Shown here: positions 48,364-59,680 of the stretch, one piece after another
Position numbering within the stretch: the first letter of the stretch is position 1
Layout: each line of letters opens with the position of its first letter
Assembly: GCA_019155205.2 (NCBI GenBank)
Contig: JAHNZQ020000181.1
Coordinates: 755,513-819,512, forward strand
Source: Gracilaria vermiculophylla
Taxonomy: Eukaryota; Rhodophyta; Florideophyceae; Gracilariales; Gracilariaceae
Direction: 5' to 3'
Length of the DNA stretch: 64,000 bases
Notes under the pieces: model-generated
What the model saw: only the letters and a program-made list of their open reading frames with translations
Told to the model about the DNA's origin: nothing
Database searches by the model: none
Position numbers and translations under genes: made by a program

Positions 48364-48380
48364 GCGCAAATTATTTGCGC
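48364..48380. promoter_or_regulatory. 17-bp perfect palindrome in a bidirectional promoter
   Basis: GCGCAAATTATTTGCGC, 8-bp arms around one base, in the 304-bp region between MED12 and the small minus-strand gene. It is an AT-rich core in very GC-rich DNA, which favours a binding site for a dimeric factor (bZIP- or E2F-like half-sites). No factor can be named. Confidence 0.5.
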
Positions 48381-48575
48381 AGCAAATTGCTCTCCGCGCG
48401 CGCACGCACCCGCCCCTGTAAATGGGCGCCGCCCATCGCCGCGTCTCCGCCACCCCCGCGGCGTGTGCGCGCGCCCCGCGCCCGCGCCCTCGTCGTCCTC
48501 GCCGCCGCGCCCCGAGCGCCCCCCGCCATCGCCGCCGCCACCGTCGTCGTCGCCGCCGTCGCCGCCGTCGCCGCC

Positions 48576-51500
48576 ATGGACGAGCCCGTCCCGCCGTGGG
48601 TTCCCGAGGTGGCGCCCGGCGTGCGCGCAGACGTGTACCCCGTCGACCCCCCCCCTCACCCGCTCAAGCCTTTCTTCCACCTGCCGGACGAGCTGCGCCT
48701 CGACCGCGCCGCCGTCATCCACGGCTACTCCGAGCGCCGGCGCCCCTACGAGTTCCACTCCCGCCTCCCCGCAGAGCGGCCCCCCCCCCTCGCGTCCTCC
48801 CAGCCGCAGCACCTAACTCCCTCCTTCACCCAGGCCGACCTAACAAAACTCAACCACGGCCTCGTCGCCCTTCGCCGCGCCCGCCCCACCAAGCTGCAGC
48901 GCGTGCACGCCGCCGTCCCTGACAAGCCCCCCGCCGCGCGCGCAAACTTGCGTCAATTCCCGCTGCAGAAGCACCCGCTCGCCCACAACCTCGACGACTG
49001 GTTCAACCGCCTTGCCAACGGCTCCCACAACCCGCTGTCGCAGCTGTCGCACGCCGTCCCGCTGGGGCCCGCCATCGTGCGCGCCGCCGGAAAGGTCATC
49101 GAGATGATGGCCACGCGCAGCATCCCCGCGCAGCGCGCTGCGTGGTACATCCGCATCGCCGTCCTCAACGAGTGCGTGCGCCAGATCCGCCCGGACCGCC
49201 CGCCGCCCAGCCCGCGCCTGTTCTGGACCAAGCAGCTGTGCGCCCTGCTCAAGACCGAGATCGACGCCATCCGCGCGCGCAAGACGCCCATGCTGGGCAG
49301 CATGGAGCGCGTCGCCTTCTGGCAGTACGTGCTGGACCTCGCCCGCTGGCAGGCCGACGAGGGCCTTCTCGACCTCCCCAAGTGGACCGCCGCCATTGCG
49401 CACGCCCTGCGCGTCGAGCTGCTGTCGTCCCAGTCCTTCTCGTCGCCCGGCACCAAGATCACTGTCATGGCTGCGCGCCGCTTCCTGCCCGAGTTCTTGT
49501 CCTCGCCCGAAAGCGCAAAGCTGCTGCTGGACGCCCTTTTCCGCGGCTCCAACCTCATTGTCACCGCGTCCCGCGCGTCTTCGGCCTCGGCTGCGCGCGA
49601 CGCCGCCGCCAGGGGGAAGAGCGCCTCGCGCAAGGCCTCTCGCCGTGCCGTGCCGACCGTCTCGTCGTCGGCCTCAACAGCCGCCGCCCCATTCACTAAA
49701 CTCACTCCCGACCCCTGCCACTTGGAGGTCATGCATCTGCTGCAGGCCGGCCTCAGCGCGCTGCAGGGCAGCGCGCCCCGCTCGCCGCACCGCTTCAGCC
49801 CGCCCGAGTTTGAGCAGCTTGTGCGCAAAGTTGCCGAAGCGCTCCATATTTCCAAGGATAGGAGGAAGGACAGGGAGCCCAAGCCCGGCTACCGCACCAA
49901 GGAAGAGCGCATGGGTTCCCCGAACTTCGCCATGCGCCACCTGGAGATGCTTTCCACTCATGGTGACGTCGCGCGCGTCACCCTGATTTTGCGGCAGGCG
50001 TACGTGGATCGCGGCGGCACGCCGGAGGCGGTGAGGAAAGTCTGCGCATGGGCGCTGTCGTCCATGGTCGCAGATCGCGCGGAGGCTATCTGCGTTGCCA
50101 CAGCCGTGCTGCATCAACTTGCGGCTGAAGAGGCCAGCACAGGCTCCGCAACTCTTAGAGCGACGAAAACTGCAACTGCGCCAAAAGCCCACAGGAAAGG
50201 GATTCATCAAGTTCGGAGTGTGACGACTTCGGCGGCGATGGGCGGTCTGAAGAACGGCCTTCCTGCGCCTCCGTTGCAACGCGACATATGGCACTTTATG
50301 AAACAATACGCCAACGATAGAATGCCCGAGAACACCGACAAAGGCGAGGGCATCGCGAAGGAACTGCATGCAGCGATACCAACAGAAAGCACAGAAGACG
50401 ATGATTCTGTTGTTCGTTTCATCGCCCACCTTTGCAGGCACGACCTACTGTCGCTTCCGAGCTTCGTTCGAGACGTGTCGCGTCTGGCCGCCACTAATCA
50501 TCGGGGTGCGTCGTTCCTCGTAAAATGCCTGGCTTTGTTGCCAGACCCCGTGGACAAGTCTGTTTCCGATTGCCGCCGTTCGATTCTCAGGAAGTACGGG
50601 TACACTTCGCCGACGAAGCGGTCTTGTCCGCGCGGCGTTTGCGAAAAGAGCGTTGCCATCGCGTGCAGTGGTGACGCGAATGCGATGGGCAATCAAGTTG
50701 AAACGCTTGCAGCCCAAGGTGACACCAACGTGATTCTTTCTACAATCGATGCCTTGTGTCAACAAGATTTGGCGTCCATAACTGGAAACGTCACCCAAGT
50801 ACAAAACAAGCTGACCACCATGGCCTCATTCATGGTGTCTCTCGGAGAGGCGGGAACTGCCACAGAATGGGTATTAGGCTCGCTCAGCAATTTGACAGAG
50901 TCTACTAGTGAGTGGAATTGTGAAAACATGGCATCGAAAAGGGCGACCTTTGCTATCGCATTTACTCGGCTTGTGTCACACCTGGCGCGGTACGTTGCGG
51001 CGTGTGGATACCTTGAGAGCGTCCTCACGTTGGTGAAAACTGTCTGGTGCAGCCCGTGGATGACTTCAGAAGTTGAAATTCAGTTGATGCGAACGTTGTC
51101 GTCTTTTTCAAGGTACTGCGGATCGCGGTTAATTCCAGTGAGTTCATACTGGATAAGAATGGCGGCTAAGAATCTGAAGCAAGTTGCAAACGATGGAAAG
51201 GGCTTATCGTGTGTTCCCTTGGCCCTGGCATGTATGCGGGGGCGCGAGGATCCGAGGCAAACTGGAAGCGCCACTGTCGCTGATGTTCTTGATTTGAGCA
51301 ACAAGGACAACCTCGGCGTGCCGGCGGATGATGACATCTCTCAACTTGCATCCCGAAAGCAGCTGTATGGCTATGAAACATCTCAACTTCGCTCTCGCTT
51401 TAGCAGCAGCGAAGGAGCTTTTTCCATTGATGACTTGTTTGCATCTGGATTCACAGCGAACGACGTTTTCGGCAGTGTCGTTATCCCAGTTCTGCGGAAT

Positions 51501-53003
51501 TCATTTCTAGGCTCGGAAAGCTCTTTGTCTTCGAGACCTTTGTTCTCTCAACATTCAGCCACAACTTTGTGTCTCGTTTGCTCTCATAGGAACGATGTAC
51601 GAATGCAAGGCATCAGACCTGCGATTCTGCTTGAGTTGGTGACGCTTCTCTTTCTTGGCTGTTGTTATGGGCATACAAACATAGCTGAATCACTGGAGGT
51701 TTTGTTCTCGATAAAATGGGTCTGGAAGATCTTGGCACCGTACGCGAGCATGGAACTCGCAAGACGTCTGCGCAACCGAGTAGATTTTTACTGGGGACGC
51801 GTTATGATTGACAAGAAGGATGCATTGGATGACAAGAAAAGCCTTTCTGTTACTCTTTTCAACATGGTTTCTCTTCTGTGTCGGAAAGAGACAGGGGGAG
51901 ATGAAGAAATGGTGCTAAAGGCAATTGGAATTTCGCCGTTTGGGGAGGTTGAAATGCTTCTGGCGCTTCTTGCTCAGCATCGCCGAGATTGTGGGGAGGA
52001 AGATGTTTTCGGGCTGAATGTTAGCAATCAGGCCACTAAACTGAACTGCAAGCACTTGTCCCGTAGTCTTGTGTTGATTGCATTGCGATGCTGTCCGCAA
52101 GATATTGCGAATCAGGTTGCGGGATATTTTGGCCATCAAGCATTGCATGGGTTACAAATGGGTCTCAATGGGGTTTTGGAAGCTTTAACGGTAGAAGCCT
52201 CCCAGAATAGTGACTACCAGCGAGCAATCTGTCTGCAGTTGTGCCAGATAGATGAGGTACATCGAGGCGTTTTGGAAGCAGCTATTGGCAGTCTCAAGCC
52301 GGAGCACGCAGGAGATGTGGAAGATTCATTGTTTGAGCAATTGGTCAGTGCGACCAAGCTCTTAACCGACGCAGTCTCGGAAAGACGGGCACCTAGCGGC
52401 ATTTTCAGAGACGGCCGGATAATATCAGACGCCTTGGAGTCAAGGTTGTTGTGCATACTTAGAGCTCCACGTTTGCCACAACAGGCCGACTGGTGGCGGC
52501 AACGAGCGCAACAAGTGGCCGAGTTGGTGAAAGCTGCAGTGGGACTATTGACGGGGAGCGGAGTCGCCGTTGCGTGTAAACTGCTGGATCTTTGTCTCAG
52601 GAGTATCAGAGAACTAAGCGTAAGTGATGGAAAAGGCGTGGCGGTAAGTCAGATATTGGAATGGCCTGCCAACCAAGAGCTGAAACGTAAGTTGGAAGCA
52701 GCGCTGTTACCTGCTATGCAATGGGTTGAGCCGGTTGAACGGAATTCAATCGCTCGATTAATACCGTGCAGTTCAACGTATTGCCGGGCGAGCACAGCTC
52801 CTGTGAGAGTTCTGAATGGTGACGGGACCGTTGTAGATAACTGGATGTTGTTAGAGGGATATGGTCGAGGTCCAGATCAGGCAAGTGCGATCCCACCGGA
52901 AAATATGTGGAGACAAAGCGATACGACAATTGACAAGGATAACGCGGTAGGGACCGTGCACTTGAAACGTACGTACTCGACGTTTGCTAGTTTGGCTGCA
53001 TAG
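48576..53003 (+). CDS. MED12: Mediator subunit MED12 (kinase module)
   Basis: 1475 residues. MED12 activates the CDK8/cyclin C kinase module of Mediator and links it to transcription factors. The Med12 N-terminal region is recognisable: a PDE(L)xxxAAVIHGY-like start, DDWFNRLANGSHNPLSQLSHAVPLG, the AAGKVIEMMATRSIPAQRAAWYIR helix region and the following WTKQL...YVLDLARWQADEGLLD block (about residues 140-290). The remaining ~1100 residues are helical and poorly conserved, as in other MED12 proteins. The start ATG has a good context (gccATGGAC); the frame is open upstream without support. GC content drops strongly from the first to the last third. Confidence 0.88.
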   Translation: MDEPVPPWVPEVAPGVRADVYPVDPPPHPLKPFFHLPDELRLDRAAVIHGYSERRRPYEFHSRLPAERPPPLASSQPQHLTPSFTQADLTKLNHGLVALRRARPTKLQRVHAAVPDKPPAARANLRQFPLQKHPLAHNLDDWFNRLANGSHNPLSQLSHAVPLGPAIVRAAGKVIEMMATRSIPAQRAAWYIRIAVLNECVRQIRPDRPPPSPRLFWTKQLCALLKTEIDAIRARKTPMLGSMERVAFWQYVLDLARWQADEGLLDLPKWTAAIAHALRVELLSSQSFSSPGTKITVMAARRFLPEFLSSPESAKLLLDALFRGSNLIVTASRASSASAARDAAARGKSASRKASRRAVPTVSSSASTAAAPFTKLTPDPCHLEVMHLLQAGLSALQGSAPRSPHRFSPPEFEQLVRKVAEALHISKDRRKDREPKPGYRTKEERMGSPNFAMRHLEMLSTHGDVARVTLILRQAYVDRGGTPEAVRKVCAWALSSMVADRAEAICVATAVLHQLAAEEASTGSATLRATKTATAPKAHRKGIHQVRSVTTSAAMGGLKNGLPAPPLQRDIWHFMKQYANDRMPENTDKGEGIAKELHAAIPTESTEDDDSVVRFIAHLCRHDLLSLPSFVRDVSRLAATNHRGASFLVKCLALLPDPVDKSVSDCRRSILRKYGYTSPTKRSCPRGVCEKSVAIACSGDANAMGNQVETLAAQGDTNVILSTIDALCQQDLASITGNVTQVQNKLTTMASFMVSLGEAGTATEWVLGSLSNLTESTSEWNCENMASKRATFAIAFTRLVSHLARYVAACGYLESVLTLVKTVWCSPWMTSEVEIQLMRTLSSFSRYCGSRLIPVSSYWIRMAAKNLKQVANDGKGLSCVPLALACMRGREDPRQTGSATVADVLDLSNKDNLGVPADDDISQLASRKQLYGYETSQLRSRFSSSEGAFSIDDLFASGFTANDVFGSVVIPVLRNSFLGSESSLSSRPLFSQHSATTLCLVCSHRNDVRMQGIRPAILLELVTLLFLGCCYGHTNIAESLEVLFSIKWVWKILAPYASMELARRLRNRVDFYWGRVMIDKKDALDDKKSLSVTLFNMVSLLCRKETGGDEEMVLKAIGISPFGEVEMLLALLAQHRRDCGEEDVFGLNVSNQATKLNCKHLSRSLVLIALRCCPQDIANQVAGYFGHQALHGLQMGLNGVLEALTVEASQNSDYQRAICLQLCQIDEVHRGVLEAAIGSLKPEHAGDVEDSLFEQLVSATKLLTDAVSERRAPSGIFRDGRIISDALESRLLCILRAPRLPQQADWWRQRAQQVAELVKAAVGLLTGSGVAVACKLLDLCLRSIRELSVSDGKGVAVSQILEWPANQELKRKLEAALLPAMQWVEPVERNSIARLIPCSSTYCRASTAPVRVLNGDGTVVDNWMLLEGYGRGPDQASAIPPENMWRQSDTTIDKDNAVGTVHLKRTYSTFASLAA

Positions 53004-53431
53004 ATTTCACAGAGTATTGTAGTGGGCATCGGAGGTTGTACTGTACACGGACAAAAAGAACTCAAGGAAATCCTTCGCCAAATTGGAGCGGTAGCAAGGC
53101 TGTCGAACCATGACTACAACACTGAGCATCAGAGATGATGCGTTTTGAGGGAGGTTGCAATTCACCATTGGGAGAATTGTCTTCGGTGCAGTTCATAGAC
53201 ACTTTATTGCAGAGCACAGCAATAGGGTTTGTATAGCTTTATTTTAAAATGTTTGTCATGATAGTATAGTTACTATTTAGTAATAAAAGTCGTACAGTAG
53301 TGAGTTTGCCAACCGTCGTCGCACATTGTGACGAGCGATATGTTGAAGTTTGTCTGTTCAAGTTAGAGCGCACTCTACGCAGTTAAGAAATGCTAAAGTG
53401 ATTGGAATTGTCCGGCAATGCTGGTGTTGAA
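53004..53431. other. Convergent 3' region MED12 / bZIP
   Basis: 428 bp of AT-richer sequence with AATAAAA (about 53281) on the plus strand. No gene seen. Confidence 0.5.
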
Positions 53432-54073
53432 TCAAGGAGTTCGCGAGTGCAAGTTCTTCCGAAAGGCCATATTGACAGATGGCACATGAGCAGCAGATGT
53501 GACTGAGAGCGGCGAAGCATTGGTGGCAGCCACAGCTAGGGACATCATTGAGGGAGGAATTGCAATACAAGCGTGTCGATTCGGCACTGGCTCATCGTAC
53601 TTGTTCAGAATAACCGAAAGGCTCATTGGATTGGGACGTTTCGGGGGTGCTCGAGCCATGCTGCTCTTAACGCGCACCTGCTTCATGCAATACAATAAAG
53701 TATCTCTTTCGCGCTGCAAAACTTGATTGTGATGCAGCGAGCGCTGTAGCTGATTCTTCAGCTCGGCGGCGCGGAGTCGGCTGCGTTCTCGAGAACGGCG
53801 GGTGGCGGCTCGATTTTGAAGGGCACGGAGTGCTTTTCGTTCCTCATCAGTGAGATCAGGGCGCTTCTTCCTGCGACCGCGTTTCGGACGCGGTGTTGCG
53901 ATAGCAGAGCCCGGTGTAGAAGGAGCACACACGCTAGACGGTAGAGCATGCTGAGACACAGGGGAGGAGCTAAGCATCGACACTTGTGATGGCAGTGCAG
54001 AACTTCCTGGAGGGGAAGACCCTTGCGCGGCAGCGGTGAACACAGGGCGGTGGGTATCGGATGTTGGAATCAT
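53432..54073 (-). CDS. bZIP transcription factor
   Basis: 213 residues from the ATG at 54073; the frame is open 71 codons further upstream. A basic region after an RPKRGRRKKRPDLTDEERKA linker has the N-x7-R signature (NRAATRRSR), followed ten residues later by the zipper. Heptad positions are Leu, Ser, Leu, Leu, so the second is substituted and the zipper is short. The N-terminal ~60 residues are Ser/Pro-rich, possibly an activation region. The C-terminus (SVILNKYDEPVPNRHACIAIPP...) is not recognised. It is the last well-supported gene before a long gene-poor stretch. Confidence 0.9.
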   Translation of the reverse strand: MIPTSDTHRPVFTAAAQGSSPPGSSALPSQVSMLSSSPVSQHALPSSVCAPSTPGSAIATPRPKRGRRKKRPDLTDEERKALRALQNRAATRRSRERSRLRAAELKNQLQRSLHHNQVLQRERDTLLYCMKQVRVKSSMARAPPKRPNPMSLSVILNKYDEPVPNRHACIAIPPSMMSLAVAATNASPLSVTSAAHVPSVNMAFRKNLHSRTP

Positions 54074-54592
54074 TGTGTGCGGTGAACTTCGGGTGTGGTG
54101 CGGTGAACGACGCAAGATTGCCAGGCATGGTTGAGGGCATGGGGACGTTTTTAAGCGGTGAACAACGAGGAAGGAAGGGGCTGGATGGTGAACAGCGTTG
54201 ATCGCGAAGCTAGCAAGCTTGGGGGGATGGACAAATTGGCTGACGCGTTCCACGTAATAGCCATTTGCGCAGCTGTAAAGGCACACAATCGTTCACCGTG
54301 GGCCGCGTGCCTTGTTTTTTTGCGCCGCTGCCCCACGCCGCCAGGGAAAGGTGCGATGGTACCCGAGCTTTGCGTGAGCATCCCGCGCGGAAGTAGATGC
54401 ATGGTAAACGGCGGGGGGGGGGAGGCCGTGAGCGGAAGCGATTTGAGTTCGAATCGTGTCAGCGTAAGTCGTGCCCTTGATTCGATCGACACTGTACGGG
54501 GCTGTTCGTTTCAGCTTTGTCTGCTAAACGATTCAGTCGCCGGCTCGAAGTTTGAGAGAGAGCAACAGTGAATTTGTCTTGTTCGATTGTGT

Positions 54593-54826
54593 TTAAAAGG
54601 AATCGGTATCTGCCGCATAATCTTCACGAGCAAGTTGCAACAACTCGCCGCATTTGAACTTCCGTTCTACCCGCCACATCCCAGGTGGTAGGTTACAATC
54701 ACAACTTTCACTGTCCATGTTGCTGGCGCATGAACAAAGTGTTTTCAGTAATCGACGTCTGTTTACAGCGGCACATCCCGTATTCGCTGGCTTAAACAAG
54801 CGCAGTAAAACTACTCCTTCAGACAT
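54593..54826 (-). CDS. Hypothetical 77-residue protein
   Basis: From the ATG at 54826 the product has a Cys-rich centre (LCSCASN...ESCDCNLPPGMW) and a helical end (KCGELLQLAREDYAADTDSF). The frame continues 29 codons upstream without an ATG. A second frame with an ATG at about 54945 (starts MAQELWTYRVDHDDAF) stops at a TTAA-A region near 54890, so a frameshift or intron could join them. No family recognised. Confidence 0.3.
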   Translation of the reverse strand: MSEGVVLLRLFKPANTGCAAVNRRRLLKTLCSCASNMDSESCDCNLPPGMWRVERKFKCGELLQLAREDYAADTDSF

Positions 54827-54913
54827 TTCGCGTCCCAAAACAAGTTGCCTTCTGGCCACATCTTGCCCGCATTCAAGCACTTTTTTAATCGGTAAAAGCG
54901 TCGTCGTGGTCAA

Positions 54914-57900
54914 CCCGATATGTCCAGAGTTCCTGCGCCATTGTTCTTTCCTCAGGTTTTATCGGGAAGCTAAAGACTTGTAGAATCCATAGTTGTGCAC
55001 CATCACACGAGGATTACTCAGACTTTTGATGGCTTAAATTATATTGTGAAAAAGTACAGGAAGGTCGGTTTTTAAGGGTCAGACCTGACGAAGAGACAAC
55101 GGAGACAAAAGGTGAATTTATGTGGGCTTTTCGGTACTAGTGAAGAATATAATTGAACGTGTGCCAAACCCATAGGCCTCAGCGCTAAGGAAGAACAAGC
55201 CAGGAGGTTTAATGTCGCACACTACAATAGATATATCGTGGTACATGCAGAGCCCCTTGTCGAAGTGTGCCCCTCTGCCCAGAAGCTGTACATCGTGTAA
55301 ATGAAGCAGTGTTGAAGAAGGGCTTCTGTTTCTCTTCTTCTATACATCATTGGTAGCGAAGGGGTTGAGATGTATTTATGAAAAAGCAGTTGAGCAACTC
55401 ATGCACTCTCCACGCTTCTTCGCTGTACGTGTCGAACAACTTCCTTAGAATCGATAGCAAAACGCCTAGGTTTTTGGAGAGCATCTGAGACAATTGAGGC
55501 TTTCCATAGCTTTTACTGTAGTGGCAGGAGTGAGACACCCGGTAGCTGTTTTGGCCTTCAGTTACCACGTTTACTTCAGGAAATACTGTAGGTTTTTGGA
55601 GGAATTCAGCCAGCCCCATGAGTTGTAACTAATATAAAGCACAAATAATAAGAATTAAATAGAACAAAGCTTTCACAAACCGAGAACAGATTTCTGACAG
55701 GATTGTGGTTCACCTTCGCCGTCTGCTGACTAGAGCTGCATGTAGAGCGCTTTTAGCCGACTTTTCAGAGACATAAGAACAGTGTATAAAACATATCATA
55801 TCCGAGCCATAAATTGTTATGACACTCTGTCTCATGCTCGGCGTGGCAATGCATAAAAGTGGCCTTCTTTTTTATGCAACAGACTGGAATCTTACAAGAT
55901 CTAGCCGTTCTTCCAGCTGTCATTCTTTTGCGTGGGTAGCAGGGACCCAAAAAAGCAACGGTCCTCCCCCCACCTAAGCACTGTGTGGCAAAGCTTTCAA
56001 GCAGCCTCAGCTCAACATATGGATACGCAATGCTGTATTTTGTATTTCACAAAATTTCAGCAGCTATGCAAACAAGAGACCTCGATTCTCAGCCATATTT
56101 AAAAAACTACTTGCACAGTGTACCACTGGGAACATTTATTTCAATAAAATAGTTTTTAGCTAACTTTTATGGTCAATGACAACCTTCTGATCAACAAAGT
56201 AACACAAAGTTGATCATTTCGGCGAGTTAATTGTCTTTGCAGTCTTCACCCAACATCGTTTATGAAGGAGCACGACCCAAAGGAGAACGAAAGTGGAGAG
56301 AATAGTCATGGGAATGTTCTTTCGCGGCAGGGATTGTCAACGTATACAGCATCTACACCAATATAGTAGCTGCCTTATGGAGCAAATTATCAAATTTGAT
56401 CAAATTTGAGGATTTGCTCATTGTCCCACAGGGTTGATTTCCCCACTCGGCCGAGAAAGGGCCAAAAAGTAACCGTAGCACTGCCCACATTGCCTGCAGC
56501 CAATCGAAGGGATTAACCCAAGTAGCCCTCAGCCCAAGGGGTATTTGAGAAAATATTTTACTACATTTGCTGCAATTCCATTGGTCTACAAGTGGCGCAA
56601 AATCCAAAAGGCTCGGCACCCGAGACCAACGCTTTGCAGTACAGTTGCTCCGCATGATCAACACTTGTTTCTTCTGTATCTGAACAATGCGGTTCAACTG
56701 GTCTCTCAACCCGACATTGGCTCCGTGATCGACACTAGAACGCTAAGGCAGGCAACAGCAACATTAACTTACACGGAAAAACAGAAGACTCCGCGCGAAT
56801 GTGGCTACACATTTGTCGAAGACACGACTATGGCAAAATATTGAATCGTTGTGTCTGAGAACCGCCTTTTGGGGGCTTAGCAGAAACATATATATATCAA
56901 TATATATATTTGTCTGCCTTTGTAGCGACGTTCTACAGTGAAAGTTGAGACAAACGAGCGGACAGATGCGCGCAATAAGCCCAATAACAGTGCAAGGCGT
57001 CGCGGAACAGATAAATTACATGTTCTTGAAATTCTATGTGCCCATCAAAAGTTCTAAACCGACAAGCATACCTTAGCTTTGAATAGCATTCTCCACATTT
57101 TAACTGCTTTGCTTATTAATGGTATAAACATGAAGAATATGGCGGATGAATGCTGAAGACCATTTCGTTTTCTACCCGCGTGATCCATTCTTTGAGAGCA
57201 TGAAACTTCCACGTCTGCGTTGACCATCGCACCCATATTTAAGCCTGAAAACGATATTTCTGGTTTGCAAACAGCTTTGCAATTTAATGAGATAGGTGTG
57301 GTGGATTCAGAGGCACATCAATCAAGAAAATCGTCTAATTTTGATGATGTCAATGGTAGCCTGGTTAAGAAGAACAGTACGAATAAGAAACAGTGAAAAC
57401 AGAAAAACGGAACAAAGAAACTGTAGCTTGCGGCGGAATTAGTGCCGGCGCAGATGGAGCAAAATGTGGTTCTCAAGCATCACTACAAAAACCCCAATGT
57501 TCACCATTTTCCCCGCCGTTTGCGATGAAGGCGAATCCCTGCAGTACTTTTGCATTATGAGTTCCAAAGCTTGGAATTTTATAACGAAAGAAGAGAAAAA
57601 AATGGATATCGAGGCTGCCCATAGTGAGGCAGCGACTTAGGACGAAGTGGTCGTCGTTCTAAATTCAACCGTTGCAGCGCGCGAGCGCGATGAGGACTTT
57701 GTCTGCGGGAGCGCCTTGGCCAAGCTTGTGAGGCCTTGGCTCTTCCGCGTAGACTTTGCCCGCAGTCATGTTGCAGCGGAAGGCGGACGCAGCGTGCGCG
57801 AAGGCATAACAAAGTAGTTATGGTAAAGAATATCAATAGTGTAACCAGGATCCCTGTTATTAATATCTTTATTTTTAGAAATAATTCCAGGGTTTCCAAA

Positions 57901-59680
57901 AGATCCTCTAGTACTGTAACCATATGATTCTCGATGATGTAATCTGGTACTTCTAAATAAAAACGAAGAGGTTTTTAAAACTCAAATAATGAAAGAGTTT
58001 TATTGTTTTCAATTGAAAAACGTTCTGATCCACTGTTAAAAAGCGTATAAAAAGATATAAGTTTTATTAAAATAAGTAGGAATGCATCTTTGCACTCTTT
58101 CTATCTCCATGAATCACAAAAAAGTCGAACTCTTCTTAGAATTGTCTCACAGGTGTGGAACATAAACAATTCTTCATAAAAAAAGATTTATTTTATTTCA
58201 TATAAACATGTATCGCGGTATGCGTTCATAGAATGATGTGTTGAAATCAAAAAAATACCAATATAACTAAACTTGTAAAGCATAAATCGAAAATTGTTTG
58301 GGGAGTGAAAAAAGAACTCTACTTGCTTGCATTGAAATAATTTAAGCTTCGCCCGAATCTCCTTTATGCTCAAAGTCATCCATTTGCTTTTAAAACCGCA
58401 AGCTCTGCCTATCGATTCAAGTCGACCAAATCCACATGCATTTTGCAAAATATATAAGCTTTGCCAAAATAGCATCATACTTCGAACTCAGATAGTGGCT
58501 TATAGAAACCCGTGCACCGTCAATGTTTTGTCGTCAACCGAATTCATCTGCTACTGGCTACGGCCGTGTGCTGCCTTGCGCACACGTCTTCTTTCGTCTA
58601 TCCCCGCACCATATATGTATTCGACATTGATATTACAGACGTGCGCTGTAAATTAATACTAAAAAGGTACAACAAAAGCTGCTGAAAAGAATACTTTAGA
58701 TTTCTCATGTCAAGATTACCATCAGGAACCCTTACCCTTGATTGGTACTTTCGGTACCTTTGGTACCCTTAGGCTAAGGGTTCAGTACAGTCGTGTACAA
58801 CGCTGATATCTGATCCTGGACACGGAAGTGGTTTTATGGTTGTGCATATGACTGCGTGAAAAAGAGAGAGGAATGCTGTGCCTTTACCTTTGAGCTGCTT
58901 CTTATAATTATCCATAATCGTAAAAACGCTGTGCTGCCGAACTTCGAACTGCAGTGCGGTTGTTTGTTGCATGCGAATAGCTAGCACTATGTTTGCTCTC
59001 AAATTGAGAGGCAATGGATTGGGCCCAAGAGCAAGCCTTCCCTGATGCGGGCCATCACAGAAATGTAGGAGGAGCTTCAGGGGTTTAAGGTCCCTATATT
59101 GTCTCTGGTTTTCTGCTGGCTTCGGGTTTCAGCCATCCCTAGCAGATGGTTTGAAAAAGTGTTTATTGTTCTTTGTGATGTTCATATTTTTGTTCATAGT
59201 TTGTGTTTTGAAAAACAAATTTGTCGCAGAATGCCATGGAATGGAACTATAACCCATGTGCGGGGACCAGCCAACTCGCGATCATATGCAAAAGGAGTTA
59301 CAATACAAGCTAAAAACAAGAACGTTCATGCGATTGCACACTATACTTCAGCACAATAACTCATCGCCTGTGCATCACAGACGTTGAGAAAAGGCCAAAT
59401 GACATATTTAATTTTACGAAGGCTTCTAATAGGAAAGCTCATGTACTTTGTAGTACAAAAGCGAAAATAAAAAGCAGAATCTAATTGTGTGTTCCAAGCC
59501 TTCGAAGGTACCTTCAGCAAGAGGGTCCATGACATCGGCCAGCAGCACATGACGCACGAACTCCTTCAGCGAACAAGTTTGATTGTCTGATTCCGTGAAC
59601 TTGCTCTCACATTTCTTTCTCCCGCGATGGAGATTGTACGTTCTTGATAACTGCCGCTGGCTTCTTTCCCCGTCTTATCC
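54914..59680. other. AT-rich, gene-poor region
   Basis: No gene with a recognisable domain. Frames of 80-118 codons occur on both strands, as expected by chance at this composition. Small features: a dyad of alternating AT (about 56889-56908), and a run of GGTAC-containing near-repeats flanked by ACCCTTA/TAAGGGT (about 58728-58783). Confidence 0.5.
57579..57923 (-). CDS. Possible small membrane protein, 114 residues
   Basis: It starts MVTVLEDLLETLELFLKIK and has one strong membrane segment (about 22-42, ILITGILVTLLIFFTITTLL), then a basic Arg-rich tail. The tail lies in a local GC-rich island (about 57640-57810) within AT-rich DNA, which hints at coding or an inserted fragment. No family recognised. 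Confidence 0.3.
   Translation of the reverse strand: MVTVLEDLLETLELFLKIKILITGILVTLLIFFTITTLLCLRARCVRLPLQHDCGQSLRGRAKASQAWPRRSRRQSPHRARALQRLNLERRPLRPKSLPHYGQPRYPFFSLLSL

Noticed and set aside
54430..54470. tRNA-like GAGTTCGAATC box
   Set aside because: No A box or foldable acceptor and anticodon stems nearby.
56353..56844. Overlapping frames of 118 (-) and ~100 (+) codons as transposon proteins
   Set aside because: No reverse transcriptase, integrase or transposase motif could be read in any frame.
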